Positions 30,303-40,929 of a DNA stretch of 61,718 nucleotides are shown in pieces (positions within the stretch are counted from its first letter, which is position 1; each line of letters starts with the position of its first letter). The position numbers and the translations under genes were made by a program. Location of the stretch: positions 1 to 61,718 of IMG/VR virus record IMGVR_UViG_3300025324_000012; one strand, written 5' to 3'. Source of the DNA: a virus. The notes under the pieces are model-generated. The model had not been told where the DNA came from. It worked only from the letters and a program-made list of their open reading frames with translations, and ran no database searches.

Positions 30303-32060
30303 ATGAGGAAAGTCCTATTTGTATTGTTCCTAAGTGTGTGTCTGCCTGTTTGGGGGCGAGGAAAACTTCAAGGATGGTGCGAGAATGGAGGAGTCACTGT
30401 CAGCATACCAGGAACGCAAGGTTCAGGTACGCAGAAGTTCCAACGCTCCTACGCATCCTGTACTGTGACTGTGTATCTGGCAGGAACAACGACAATAGCT
30501 ACGATCTATTCTGACGATTCTGGAACAGCCAAAGCAAATCCATTCACGGCAGCCAATTCTGGCCAATGGTTCTTCTATGCCGACAACGGAGTCTACGATA
30601 TAAAGTTTAGCGGCGGAGGAATTGCTTCTCCTTTTACTATTGGGGGGCGGTCTCTATGGAATCCAGCATCGGCTGGAGTAATTGTCGTAGACGGTATTCA
30701 GTATAAATCAATCGCTGCCGCTTACGCGGCTGGACCGTCTACGGGAGTAACGATCTATGTTCCAAAGACCTATACGACGTTATTCCCAACAGAGTCAGCG
30801 CAGGTATCTCTTGTGGCTGGTAAGCCATTCAATCTAAGCTGTGAAGCTGGAGTTATAATTGGGTGGAACATTGCAGGTTATCTGTTTGACTTGGGGGCAA
30901 CGACAGTAACTGAATTTGTCAATATTAGTAATTGTACCTTTTCTATTGGCTCTACAGCTACAGGTTGGTTACAAGGGGGACGGACAAGCCAGAACTCAGA
31001 TCCTACAAAATTGATCTACGGATGGTCTATCACTAACGTCCAGGTGATTGGACCCGGAGAGACAGTGGTTGGGAAGATTGGCATGGTCGTCACTGGATTC
31101 GTTGGGTTAACGATGACCAACTTTACCCTCCAGTTCTTTGAGCAAACAGCGATTTTTGATCGTTGCGCCATCATAACCGGGAATCACGTTCGATTCCAAG
31201 GATACAAGTTTGGTCCTCTGATTACGAGACAGGCTGGCACTGGAACAGCAGCTACATACACTTGCTCGCAGTGCGTATTTACGACCCCAGAGTTTCTTGG
31301 ACCTACCACGGGAACGCTGAACTATGGGGTGACGGTTGACCATGGTGGAGTTACGTTCATTGGAGCAATCTATGAGTCTAGTCAAGCAGGTAATCAGGCG
31401 TTTCTACACCAAACACTTTACGCTCGTGGATTTCGAGAATTTAGCGGGTTCATTTCTTCCGATGGGACTAATGTCGCCTACGTGATGGTATGGGACACTG
31501 CCATAACAGATTTAGCTTTTTTTGGAACGCAGGGTCCCAATAGCCCAATCTGCATAGGCGTTCCTGGTGCGTGTGCCGGCAATGCAGATACGGTCAACGG
31601 CAATCCAGTCGTTTGTCAGGGCTGCTCGGCTACTTTGGCGGCATCCTTCTTCGCACTCGGTGATGGCAATGCCGTTGTCTTTGGCGCATCGGTGGCAGAT
31701 GGAAGTTTGACAAGTGGGCATACATCTATCGGGCCAGTCAAGTTCAAGTTCAGCAGCACATCGGTCAACACAGCAACTTGGCCGGATGCTAGTGGAACCA
31801 TCGCCTATGTGATTACGGCAACCTCCAGTGCCTATGGAGGGGCACCATTGACCGCAGGCACATGTACAGGAGGATCAACTTCAACACCGGGGGCGACTAC
31901 TGCGATGGTCGCTACAGCATCTCCTGTGACTTATCCAGGGGATGGGATTTACTGGGTAGCTTATGTTGGCAGCGCGGATAATACTACCGTGAAGGTTTGC
32001 TCTACTTTCACTTCTCTCACCCCAACATCGAGCACTTATAATATCCGGATAGTAAAATAA
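30303..32060 (+). CDS. Fibre/spike-like protein with signal peptide (585 aa)
   Basis: AGGAGAAGCCT ATG gives an unambiguous start. The product begins MRKVLFVLFLSVCLPVWG, a clear export signal. An Ig-like domain follows (TVTVYLAGTTTIATIYSDD), then a right-handed beta-helix-like part with many Gly/Asn/Thr rungs, and a beta-rich C-terminal domain. Tail-fibre-like sequence with a signal peptide is rare. GC content rises near 31.5 kb, where the C-terminal module may be imported. Likely receptor binding or an exported enzyme. Confidence 0.7.
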   Translation: MRKVLFVLFLSVCLPVWGRGKLQGWCENGGVTVSIPGTQGSGTQKFQRSYASCTVTVYLAGTTTIATIYSDDSGTAKANPFTAANSGQWFFYADNGVYDIKFSGGGIASPFTIGGRSLWNPASAGVIVVDGIQYKSIAAAYAAGPSTGVTIYVPKTYTTLFPTESAQVSLVAGKPFNLSCEAGVIIGWNIAGYLFDLGATTVTEFVNISNCTFSIGSTATGWLQGGRTSQNSDPTKLIYGWSITNVQVIGPGETVVGKIGMVVTGFVGLTMTNFTLQFFEQTAIFDRCAIITGNHVRFQGYKFGPLITRQAGTGTAATYTCSQCVFTTPEFLGPTTGTLNYGVTVDHGGVTFIGAIYESSQAGNQAFLHQTLYARGFREFSGFISSDGTNVAYVMVWDTAITDLAFFGTQGPNSPICIGVPGACAGNADTVNGNPVVCQGCSATLAASFFALGDGNAVVFGASVADGSLTSGHTSIGPVKFKFSSTSVNTATWPDASGTIAYVITATSSAYGGAPLTAGTCTGGSTSTPGATTAMVATASPVTYPGDGIYWVAYVGSADNTTVKVCSTFTSLTPTSSTYNIRIVK

Positions 32061-32065
32061 GTGTT

Positions 32066-33412
32066 ATGTCTTATACGCACACCACATGGGTTCAGCTTCG
32101 TCAGCAACTCGCCGCAAGGTTGGCGGATATCAATAATGTTTTCTGGCTAGATGACGAACTTAAGGGATTGATTATAGAAGCCGTGAGGACTTTTGGTATT
32201 TTGTCGGGTTTTTGGCGTGAACGAGGTACCTTCAACACTGTTTCAGGAACAGTATTTTATGATTTGCCAACTAATTTGACGTCAGGATTACTAAATTATA
32301 CTGTAACAGATAGAGATGTAATTAAATCTCTACAATATAATCTACTGGAGTCCGTGTCAAGCCAGTCGTCATGGTCGGGGACGGAGATGTTTACTTTTGA
32401 TGATTTGGTTAGGGCTGTTGAGAGAAGAACTAACCAATTCCTGCAAGATACTGGAATCATCGTGACTCGCACAACTCCTGCCGTTGCACCACCTCCGATT
32501 GGACGAGTTAACTTGTCAGATGACATCATTGACGTTCGTCGAGTAGTTTGGGTTGACTCCTATGGACGCTATTATCCATTATGGAGAGAAGACGAATTTG
32601 CAATGACGGCCTATGATCTTAATTGGGCTATTAATCCTGGCACTCCATTATGCTACTCAATAATGGCTACGCAGCCCGTTCAAATTCAGTTAGGACCAGT
32701 TCCTATTGTTTCAGCTTCTTTGGAATTGCTTAGCGTAAATACTCAACCTTCATTAGATCCGAGTAGTGCTGCTACTATATTGAATTTATTTGACGACCTT
32801 ACCTGGATTATAAAATGGGGCGCATTAGCGGACTTATTGGGAATTGATGGGGCCGCAAGAGATATGAGTAGAGCTAAGTTCTGTGAGCAACGTTATCAGC
32901 AAGGTGTTCAACTTACTAGAATGCTAAGCTGTGTGATTCAAATTCAGATTAATGGAGTTCCTGTTCAGCCTAATACAGTATTTGATTTAGATGCAGCTGA
33001 TCCTAATTGGCAGAATAAGAGTGGTACGCCAAGGGACATTGGGATTGCTGGTTGGAATCAAATTTGTGTTAGTCCCATTCCTGATGGAGTATACTCTCTT
33101 ACTTTTGACGTAGCTAGGAAAGCGCCTATTCCTGTTAATGACAGTGCGTTTGTGCAGTTAGGACGAGAACAGATAGATATGATTCTAGATTATGCAGAAC
33201 ATCTTGCATTATTCAAAGTTGGTGGGGCAGAGTTTGCTGCTACTGCAAGACAGGCAGAGAATTTTCTATTGCAATCAATTAGCTACAATCAGAGACTAAG
33301 TGCATCAGCACGTTATATCATCACGCCAAAAGAATATAGTACACGTGAGGAACAATTTAGGCCACGTCGTATGAATGCAAACGCATTTGGTCCTGGAGTA
33401 GTGAATGCCTGA
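32066..33412 (+). CDS. Head-tail adaptor/tail tubular protein 2 (448 aa)
   Basis: The N-terminal part QLRQQLAARLADINNVFWLDD and IEAVRTFG resembles phage adaptor proteins. A beta-rich central part contains VNLSDDIIDVRRVVWVDS. It is the second adaptor-like gene in this genome and directly precedes the tail hub, with which it overlaps by 8 bases. It probably forms the second ring of the short tail. Confidence 0.65.
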   Translation: MSYTHTTWVQLRQQLAARLADINNVFWLDDELKGLIIEAVRTFGILSGFWRERGTFNTVSGTVFYDLPTNLTSGLLNYTVTDRDVIKSLQYNLLESVSSQSSWSGTEMFTFDDLVRAVERRTNQFLQDTGIIVTRTTPAVAPPPIGRVNLSDDIIDVRRVVWVDSYGRYYPLWREDEFAMTAYDLNWAINPGTPLCYSIMATQPVQIQLGPVPIVSASLELLSVNTQPSLDPSSAATILNLFDDLTWIIKWGALADLLGIDGAARDMSRAKFCEQRYQQGVQLTRMLSCVIQIQINGVPVQPNTVFDLDAADPNWQNKSGTPRDIGIAGWNQICVSPIPDGVYSLTFDVARKAPIPVNDSAFVQLGREQIDMILDYAEHLALFKVGGAEFAATARQAENFLLQSISYNQRLSASARYIITPKEYSTREEQFRPRRMNANAFGPGVVNA

Positions 33413-36400
33413 AGCAGAAAAATACGATCGGGATCTTCAGCGTTTCTTGTGTCTTGGCCTTGACCTTAATAGGCCTGTAGACGCAGTACGTCCAGGTAGA
33501 TTTCCATTCCTGAAGAATCTGCGCTCTTATCAGGGCGAGCGCATTGATCCTCGCCCTGGACTTACCAAACTTGGAACTAATGGAATAGTAATTTCTGGTG
33601 CTACCCCAGTCCATTCAATGCGTCGGTTAAATGATCCACTCGCGGCAGACCATACACGTATTATTGGAACTGGGCAAGCGCTAGCTTATGGTAAAGTAGA
33701 TCCATTTACGCAAGTAACATATGCAGGTGGGAATGCTGGATTCTCTGGTAATCCCCTTGCGCTAGTTCAGTACCGCCCAGAAGCATCTCCAAGATCGTGG
33801 ATGTACATTGGAGATTCCGCGCCGACTGTTGGGGCGGGGGTAGCTGCTGGTACTTTAGCTACTACGTTGAAGAAGATTCGTATTAGCGGAGAGATGCATC
33901 AGTTTGGTTTGCCTACTCCAGTTTTGCCCACTCCGAACTTGTGGGAGACTGCGGTAGTATTAAGTGTTCCCTCGTATAAGTACACTGACCCTGACCTAGA
34001 TTTTGAGTATGCTAATAATGCGGCACTGCAGGCTGATTGGATTGGTGTTTATGTTCCAACTGGTGCTTCTGTACTTCCTATTTTAGTAGCTCCAGCAAGA
34101 GTTGCTACAACTATCCAAGCGGCTGCGGGTACTCCTGATGGTATTCTATTTGATGTTGGTACTACTGGATGGGCATGTGTTAGACCTGCATCAACTGCAC
34201 AAATGGGACGGGGTGTAATTCTTCGTATTAATTCGGGCGGTGGGACTGATGAACGGACTATAATTCAAGAGATACACCCAGTTTCTACAGCTACTACAAT
34301 AGGTTCCATTATTTATGATACTGGAACAACTGGTTTATGCTCAATTGTTTTGACTACTCCAGTTGAACAAGTTGATGTAAATGCAATGCTGTTGAACTCT
34401 ACCTTAGTAACAGGACCAACAACAGGTCAATATTCTAGGATATTATCAGTTAATCGGGGCTCGGACGGAACTGTATCTCTTAGATGTTCAACAGTTGGGA
34501 CTTGGGTAGCAGGGCATTCTGTTCAGCTTGTTGCTTCCTTTCGTGCATATTTTGCCAATAATCATGTTGGTGGGGAAGCAATTGGAGCCAATGCCGCTAC
34601 ATTCTCCTGCGCTGTAGGAACAACCACCTTAACAAGAACAGCAGCATTTGACTTCTCAATTATAGAAACTGGAGTTCCAGTAGGACCTGATGATTACATA
34701 CACATCTCACTTCGCGCTGATGTTCCATCTAGCATTTCTGAGGGTAAGATATTATTCGACGTGGATCTTACGACTAATGACTTCACGCGTAATTTTTACT
34801 ATAAGGCGTTTAGGTCTAACGATCTCACGCCGTCTGCGCGAAACTTGCAGACATTGGTGACTACCGGCCCTACCGTTGTAGCAAGAGAGATTATTGATAC
34901 GTCATTAACTCAGGATGAATTTGCTCCTATAACTCTCTCACCTTATCAGGATATAGTAGAGACTCCTGTTGATACTACAGATTCTACCAGCCAGCAATTA
35001 GATTTGGGTGACGTGCAGTGGACGGAATTGGTATTCAAAGTTTCTGATTTGATTAGGGTTGGAACTGACTTTACACGTACACTAGCTAACATCGCGTCAA
35101 TACGACTTCTATTGACGACGACTGCAACAGTAAACTTAGCAATTGATGACATTTGGATTGGTGGAGGTTATGGTCCTGATGTGGTCGAGCCTACCGGGTC
35201 ACCATACATATATCGCTATCGGGCGCGTTCTAGCCAATCAGGCGCTAGAAGTAATGCATCGCCTCCATTTCGCGGCGGCGTATCGCCACGTCGCCAACGT
35301 GTAAGCATTACGCCCCCCGCATACGCATTAGCCCCAGCATCGGAAGCGGACGTGTTAGATATTGAACGTTTGGGCGGGGAAATCCCAACGTGGCATTATA
35401 TTGGTACAGTGCCTAATGATGGTACAACGGCATGGATAGATAAAATGTCAGATGATATTGTTGCAGGATTGCCGAATCTCGGAGATGCATCATTTCAACC
35501 CTGGCTAACCATTGGGCTACCTGCTACGGGTAACACAACAGCAGTATCTGGAACTACTGTTAATGGAACTGGATTCAATACTGCTTGGGCACAAGGGACT
35601 GTATTACAAGTTAATGGAATTGCCTGCAACCTTTACCGGGTCATTTCTACTACGCGCTTGGAGGTTTATCAAAATCTAGGCACTATGACTGTGGTGCCGT
35701 GGGTGGTAGCTGAACCACAATTAGTAAGTCAACCACTTCCGTGCTTATGGATGTCGGAGGAGGATAATGTCTGGATGGGGTGTGGTGATCTTACTAATCC
35801 TGGTAGATTATACTGGTGTCAGCCAGGAACAGAGGGCATGAAAGAGAGAAATTGGAAGGATATTACTTCCCCTTCTGAACCACTGATGAATGGTGTCCAT
35901 TATAATGGTAGGGATTATGTATGGTCAACCGAGAGAATGTTTCAATTACTCTCACGTCGTCTATCAGATGGGTCATTCACTTATGAAGCTCAGGAAATTC
36001 CTAATGGTAAAGGATTGTTTGCACGGTGGGCAATTACTTTAATTCCAGGCTCCGAGATTCAGTATTTAGCCAAAGATGGAATCTACACTACTGGAGGTGG
36101 AAGTCCTCGTTCACTAACGGATGAGTGGTTATACCCACTATTTCCTAAGGAGACACAAGCGGGAACTGCGACTAATGGTGTTCGTGCCCCGAACATTTCG
36201 GCAACTAACCAAGAGAGATTGAGATTAAATTTCTGCGCTGGATTTCTTTATTTTGACTATCTTGACGCCTCTAACAACCCTGGAACTTTATTATATGTAC
36301 CAGAATCTGATGGTTGGTTCTACGACGTGTTTAGTACAGCAGCCGTATTCCATTATGGGGACGAAGGTCAGAATGTAAGAGCCATCTTCGTTGGGGATGC

Positions 36401-37130
36401 TTCTGGCGGGACTGGCAAAGTATACCAACTTACCGGAAATAGTGACGATGGAACTGCTATTGCTTGTGAAGGTTTAACTCCAAGTAGAGATCAAGGTGAT
36501 GCGCGACTAAACAAGTATTATGGCGACATAATGATTGATTCTGATTGCAATGGAGTTTCTGTTACTTGGACTCCAGGAATCAACAATAATTCTAGCACTT
36601 TCACCCCTAAAGTGCTAAGTCATACGGGACGAGATCAAATTGCAGTTCCCCTTGGAACAACTTGGAAGACAGGTAGGAATATCTCTGCACGTTTCTCATT
36701 TAGTATAAGTACAGCAAATAAGCCATTACTTTACATCTGGGAACCACGATGGACATTTGAAAGTGCTCCCATTAAGGCTATTGCTTGGGAGATTTCTCCT
36801 TCAACGTTGGGAATGGAGAACTTCAAACACTTTGGTATGGTTCGTATTACACGTATATCCTCAGTGGCTACTCCGCTGGTGGTAACGGTTGATGGGGTAG
36901 TCCAAGCTGCAGTGAATATCCCATCTAGTGGTGGAATATATGCTACTTACGTATTCAGACTTCCCGTCTATAAAGGTAAACTATTTCAATTACGTATAGC
37001 TCCCACAGATAATCTAACTGAGTGGAGACTAGATGGTAGAGATAGTTACCTTGAGGTTAAGCAGTGGGGAAGTGATGGACCCTATCATAAGATGCGTATG
37101 TTTAGTGACTTCAGTATGATTGAGGGCTAA
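33405..37130 (+). CDS. Tail hub/nozzle (P22 gp10/T7 gp12-like), 1241 aa
   Basis: The N-terminal PFLKNLRSYQGERIDPRPGLTKL is typical of tail stabilisation/nozzle proteins of short-tailed phages. The protein is almost entirely beta, with repeated SYKYTDPDLDFEYANNAALQ and VEPTGSPYIYRYRARS segments, consistent with a propeller-type hub. At 1241 residues it is longer than known T7 or P22 nozzles; the middle insertion may hold an extra sugar-binding or galectin-like domain. The ATG overlaps the adaptor stop. Confidence 0.8.
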   Translation: MPEAEKYDRDLQRFLCLGLDLNRPVDAVRPGRFPFLKNLRSYQGERIDPRPGLTKLGTNGIVISGATPVHSMRRLNDPLAADHTRIIGTGQALAYGKVDPFTQVTYAGGNAGFSGNPLALVQYRPEASPRSWMYIGDSAPTVGAGVAAGTLATTLKKIRISGEMHQFGLPTPVLPTPNLWETAVVLSVPSYKYTDPDLDFEYANNAALQADWIGVYVPTGASVLPILVAPARVATTIQAAAGTPDGILFDVGTTGWACVRPASTAQMGRGVILRINSGGGTDERTIIQEIHPVSTATTIGSIIYDTGTTGLCSIVLTTPVEQVDVNAMLLNSTLVTGPTTGQYSRILSVNRGSDGTVSLRCSTVGTWVAGHSVQLVASFRAYFANNHVGGEAIGANAATFSCAVGTTTLTRTAAFDFSIIETGVPVGPDDYIHISLRADVPSSISEGKILFDVDLTTNDFTRNFYYKAFRSNDLTPSARNLQTLVTTGPTVVAREIIDTSLTQDEFAPITLSPYQDIVETPVDTTDSTSQQLDLGDVQWTELVFKVSDLIRVGTDFTRTLANIASIRLLLTTTATVNLAIDDIWIGGGYGPDVVEPTGSPYIYRYRARSSQSGARSNASPPFRGGVSPRRQRVSITPPAYALAPASEADVLDIERLGGEIPTWHYIGTVPNDGTTAWIDKMSDDIVAGLPNLGDASFQPWLTIGLPATGNTTAVSGTTVNGTGFNTAWAQGTVLQVNGIACNLYRVISTTRLEVYQNLGTMTVVPWVVAEPQLVSQPLPCLWMSEEDNVWMGCGDLTNPGRLYWCQPGTEGMKERNWKDITSPSEPLMNGVHYNGRDYVWSTERMFQLLSRRLSDGSFTYEAQEIPNGKGLFARWAITLIPGSEIQYLAKDGIYTTGGGSPRSLTDEWLYPLFPKETQAGTATNGVRAPNISATNQERLRLNFCAGFLYFDYLDASNNPGTLLYVPESDGWFYDVFSTAAVFHYGDEGQNVRAIFVGDASGGTGKVYQLTGNSDDGTAIACEGLTPSRDQGDARLNKYYGDIMIDSDCNGVSVTWTPGINNNSSTFTPKVLSHTGRDQIAVPLGTTWKTGRNISARFSFSISTANKPLLYIWEPRWTFESAPIKAIAWEISPSTLGMENFKHFGMVRITRISSVATPLVVTVDGVVQAAVNIPSSGGIYATYVFRLPVYKGKLFQLRIAPTDNLTEWRLDGRDSYLEVKQWGSDGPYHKMRMFSDFSMIEG

Positions 37131-38263
37131 TGGGACAATATAGACCATCCTTCAATGATCTAACTAGCCTCGACAAGAAAAAAGTAGACGTCGAGCAGCT
37201 AGAGCGCGTCTTTAGAATAGTATTCGACCGTCTATATGAAACTCCCACAAGCATTGAGCAGGCAATCTTAGAAGCTGAGAAGAAACTTCCTTCTCTAATT
37301 AGAGAAAATGCTGAAGTTATCCAACGAAGTCTTCAGGCTGATGGTAATGCGCCACTTAATCTAACTTCGCTTCCAGGTATTCCTGCGCAGGTAAGTCAGA
37401 TTATACAGGATACTCATGCTAATCGAATAGCTCTTTACCCAGCAGCTAACTACCCCAATACAGTTTTCTGGGAAACTGATAGATTAGTTCTGTATGTATC
37501 TGAAGCTGGAACGTGGAAGTACGTTTCTGGAGTTAACGTTAATACTTTTTCTAATCGTCCAGCTGATCTAGGGACAGGTGATGTAGGATTTCAGTTCTAT
37601 GCATCAGATTTTACTGTTGGTTGGAGATGGAGTGGCACCGCATTTGAGTATAGATATGGAATTTATGAAAGAACTCAAGCTCAACTAGCTGCGTTGGCTG
37701 CGTTGCTGGCCGCAAGTGATGTTGGATTTCTCGTGGATGTTACAGATTATGAGCACATACTAAAGTGGACTGGTACAGCTTGGAGTTTTCAGGCTGGTGA
37801 TGGTTCTGGTCATGTCGTGATGGGTAAGCCAGATGGTTCTGCACCTAATGGTGGTGTGTGGGGATTATGTGATGGGACGGCTTATACTGTACTTAATGGT
37901 GTTGGAACTACTAGTAACTTAACTACACAGAATCTAACCGGTGAGGTGTTCCTAAAGGGTGCAACTGCTGTTGCTGGACAGCAGGCAGCAGTACGAGCAA
38001 CTTGGGAAGTAGCTGCAATTACAGACAACGCCAGTGCAGGTACTCCAGCAGGATCTATTGGAAACAACGATTCAAGCGTGGCAGTGCAATCTGGAGCGGG
38101 CACAACAGTAGCGGCTGACCCACACTCCCACTCATTCACAGGTAGTGCAATGGGAAATCATCAGCATGCATTAAGTGATGCCAATGCACAACTAAAGGTT
38201 CCAAGTGAAGCAAATGGTGGTTTACCGCTACGGATAAGTACAGTTTGGTATATAAGGAGATAG
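37130..38263 (+). CDS. Tail fibre/collar-domain protein (377 aa)
   Basis: An N-terminal helical region (residues 1-90) connects to fibre-like modules (WETDRLVLYVSEAGTWKYVSG; IYERTQAQLAALAALLAASDV). The C-terminal 100 residues carry HSHSF and HQHAL, the His motifs of collar-type fibre tips that bind metal. TAATG couples it to the tail hub. It is probably a receptor-binding fibre. Confidence 0.75.
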   Translation: MGQYRPSFNDLTSLDKKKVDVEQLERVFRIVFDRLYETPTSIEQAILEAEKKLPSLIRENAEVIQRSLQADGNAPLNLTSLPGIPAQVSQIIQDTHANRIALYPAANYPNTVFWETDRLVLYVSEAGTWKYVSGVNVNTFSNRPADLGTGDVGFQFYASDFTVGWRWSGTAFEYRYGIYERTQAQLAALAALLAASDVGFLVDVTDYEHILKWTGTAWSFQAGDGSGHVVMGKPDGSAPNGGVWGLCDGTAYTVLNGVGTTSNLTTQNLTGEVFLKGATAVAGQQAAVRATWEVAAITDNASAGTPAGSIGNNDSSVAVQSGAGTTVAADPHSHSFTGSAMGNHQHALSDANAQLKVPSEANGGLPLRISTVWYIRR

Positions 38264-38267
38264 TTTA

Positions 38268-38624
38268 ATGGAAGTTAAGGTTCTTGGTCCTAACGAATAT
38301 GATGCTCTCAAAGAAACTCCTTCTGGGGAGGTTTTTACTCCAGATAATTGCATTGCTCTTGTAGCAATTGAGGGTGAAGAAGTAGTAGGCCGAATGACTT
38401 TAATGAACCTCATACATCTTGAGGGTTCGTGGATTAAGGACGGCCATAGGAATAGCCAGACATTACGCGCCCTTGAGCAAGCAATCTATGCTGAGGCTAA
38501 GCGTTTAGGGCTAACTTATATTCACTCATATGCTCCTACACCTGCGCACGAAACAATGCTGCAGCGTTCTGGTTGGAGTCGTATGCCATTAAGTGTTTGG
38601 GTTAAGGATCTACAGGAGGTCTAA
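38268..38624 (+). CDS. GNAT-like N-acetyltransferase fold protein (118 aa)
   Basis: Residues 25-60 (CIALVAIEGEEVVGRMTLMNLIHLEGSW) followed by QTLRALEQAIYAEAKRLGLT and a C-terminal GWSRMPLSVWVKDL fit the short GNAT-like fold. Small GNAT-like proteins occur next to ejection genes in several short-tailed phages. The acetyl-CoA loop (R/QxxGxG/A) is not clear, so activity is doubtful. Confidence 0.6.
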   Translation: MEVKVLGPNEYDALKETPSGEVFTPDNCIALVAIEGEEVVGRMTLMNLIHLEGSWIKDGHRNSQTLRALEQAIYAEAKRLGLTYIHSYAPTPAHETMLQRSGWSRMPLSVWVKDLQEV

Positions 38625-39301
38625 TGCCAGCTTTACCTGCAATAATCGGAGCCGCTGGTAGTATCTTTGGTGGTTTAGCTGCTAAAAAAGGTGGTCTTGG
38701 TGGACCTTCTCCTGAGACTAGTGCCTTAAATGAGCAGCAACTTGCCAATCTCAAATTAAGCAAGGATTGGGCAACTGATCTTTTCCCCCAGGGAAAATCT
38801 CTACTTGACCTCTCTAGATCAACGTATCAAGTCCCATTGAACTACTGGACAGGTCTTGCAGGAGGTAGCCGACAAGGCGCCACGTCAATATTAGCTCCTG
38901 AGATTCAACGTATTCAAGAGGGTGAACAAGCCTCCAATCAAGCGGCATCGAATATGTTTTCCCGCAGTGGTGGTTCGTCCACTTATATGCTTGATTCAAT
39001 GTTTGCTCCACAAAGAGCTATTACAAGTATGCTGCAAACTGTAAGACCCCAAGCTATGAAGAGTTTGGCTGATCTGGCAGGGCAGTTTGCTAATACTGGT
39101 GAAGGACTTACACGTGATGCTTCTAGTCTATTGAGTAGCACTACTGCTGGCACGTCGTCAATGTCACGCACTTTAATGGAACAGGAAGAAATGAGACGGA
39201 AGGCTCAAACGGATATGGGTAAGTCTATTGGCGGCATCCTAGCAGATATTGTTAGGGGAATTACTACTGGTAAAGATAAGAATAAAGGCGTGTGGGTGTA
39301 G
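38624..39301 (+). CDS. Putative ejection/internal virion protein 1 (225 aa)
   Basis: An N-terminal hydrophobic Gly/Ala helix (LPAIIGAAGSIFGGLAA) precedes a helical, Ser/Gln-rich body (LKLSKDWATDLFPQGKSLLD; ATSILAPEIQRIQEGEQASN). This is like the smaller pore proteins ejected by short-tailed phages. TAATG coupled to the GNAT-like gene. Role inferred from order and composition. Confidence 0.65.
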   Translation: MPALPAIIGAAGSIFGGLAAKKGGLGGPSPETSALNEQQLANLKLSKDWATDLFPQGKSLLDLSRSTYQVPLNYWTGLAGGSRQGATSILAPEIQRIQEGEQASNQAASNMFSRSGGSSTYMLDSMFAPQRAITSMLQTVRPQAMKSLADLAGQFANTGEGLTRDASSLLSSTTAGTSSMSRTLMEQEEMRRKAQTDMGKSIGGILADIVRGITTGKDKNKGVWV

Positions 39302-39309
39302 GAGGATAA

Positions 39310-40929
39310 ATGGGCGCATTTGCTAGTGGATTGCTCGGGTCATATTCCGAAAGACTGCATGAGCATAATCTCCTTGATTTAGAGGACGAGATGAAGCGTC
39401 GTAAGATGCTTGCTGATACCCTTATTCGAAGAATTTCTGACCCTGAAGAACGCCCTGAAGCAAAAGAAGAATATGAGCAAAAACTACAAATCCTTCTAAG
39501 CACTCCTGGATCTAAATCACTGCCAAAGGGGCTAGACCAATTTTCTATTAATATAAAACCACAGGAAGGTAAGAGTCTGGCGAAAGCACCAGCCCAACCT
39601 GGAACTACACCAACTTTACCTAATATTCCTGGGGAAGCCCAAGGGTCAGCGGGAGCAGTATCTTCTTCTGCGCCGTCTCCAGGTGCAGGGTTAGGGATGC
39701 CGAGACTTCCAGAACCACCTTCTGAAGTCCCACGTAAATTTAGTCCAGCTGAAATGGGTCAAATGGCAGCAGCAGAAGCCTTGCCTAGATTGGAGCAAGC
39801 AAATAGACTTAAACTAGAGCAATCTGAAAATCAAGCTGAAGTACCAATAAATCTGGCACGTGACCTGTCAAAAGAAACGGGCATGTCTATCATGCAGGCC
39901 TATTTATTTTTGAAAGGCAAAACTGGTGCAGTCGCTGCGCCTAATGTTTTACTTAAGGATGGTACTATTAGTGGTTCCACTAGGGTAATTAATCCTGGGG
40001 ATACTGCTAGATATTTCAAAGATGGCAAAGAAATTACTAATCTAGTAGTGAAAGAAGCTGGGTTGTCGAGTCCTCCAGGTGATAAGCCTGTAGTTGTTGG
40101 GGGAGAAGCTAGAGGAGTTGTAATTAATGGTAAGACTTGGTATGGCAGTGAAGAGAATATCCCTGAAGAAGTTAAACGTGCATTAGAAGCATTAAAGGCG
40201 CCTCCAGCTGATAAAGTAACTACTCGTACACAATATTTAGATACAGGAACTGAAAAAAGAAAAGTTACTACTAGTTCACGTACTTCAACTGTTGGTAGTA
40301 AGAAGGGACCTGTTAAAACTGAACCACCTCCTGGGATTACCAGTGGTCCTACTTCTTTGAGATCACCCGACGTGATTAAGAAGACTTATCCACTAACTTC
40401 ATCCACAAGAACTAGAATGGAGACTGCTCCTAAAGTTATTTTTCTTGTTAATGAAGCTGACGAGATGGTTGATAAAATTGCATCAGATTTGGGTCCGGGT
40501 GAAGGTCGTTGGAGTAAATTCTGGGCTGGTGATGTTGGTGCAGAAAAGCCAGAATGGACCCGTTTCAAAACAAACACCAAATTTCTTTCAACGCTGCTTA
40601 TGAATATGCACGTTGGTGCTCGCGGCTCTCAGAAATTGATGGAGCATTTCCAAGAACTTTATGATGCCGGCAAACAATCACCAGCAAATTTGAAAGCCGC
40701 ATTTGCTGCAACTAGGCGCTATGCTGAATTTGTTGCAAAAAATCCTGATGCTGACCCGACTGATTTCTTAGATAAGGAGAAGTCACAAGCTAAAACTTTA
40801 CTTACCCCAGAAAAACTTGAACGTGCTTTGCAAGCATTTAATGAAAGCCTTCCTAAAGGGGAACCTCGGTGGACCCTTACAAGGTTTAAGAATGATGCTA
40901 TAGCTAAAGGGTATTACAAGGAAAAATAA
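39310..40929 (+). CDS. Putative internal virion protein 2 (539 aa)
   Basis: Helical charged N-terminus, then a Pro/Ser/Gly-rich linker (about residues 95-150), and a C-terminal helical domain with PDADPTDFLDKEKSQAKTLL. No enzymatic motif. Between two other ejection-type genes, so a component of the injected complex is likely. Confidence 0.6.
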   Translation: MGAFASGLLGSYSERLHEHNLLDLEDEMKRRKMLADTLIRRISDPEERPEAKEEYEQKLQILLSTPGSKSLPKGLDQFSINIKPQEGKSLAKAPAQPGTTPTLPNIPGEAQGSAGAVSSSAPSPGAGLGMPRLPEPPSEVPRKFSPAEMGQMAAAEALPRLEQANRLKLEQSENQAEVPINLARDLSKETGMSIMQAYLFLKGKTGAVAAPNVLLKDGTISGSTRVINPGDTARYFKDGKEITNLVVKEAGLSSPPGDKPVVVGGEARGVVINGKTWYGSEENIPEEVKRALEALKAPPADKVTTRTQYLDTGTEKRKVTTSSRTSTVGSKKGPVKTEPPPGITSGPTSLRSPDVIKKTYPLTSSTRTRMETAPKVIFLVNEADEMVDKIASDLGPGEGRWSKFWAGDVGAEKPEWTRFKTNTKFLSTLLMNMHVGARGSQKLMEHFQELYDAGKQSPANLKAAFAATRRYAEFVAKNPDADPTDFLDKEKSQAKTLLTPEKLERALQAFNESLPKGEPRWTLTRFKNDAIAKGYYKEK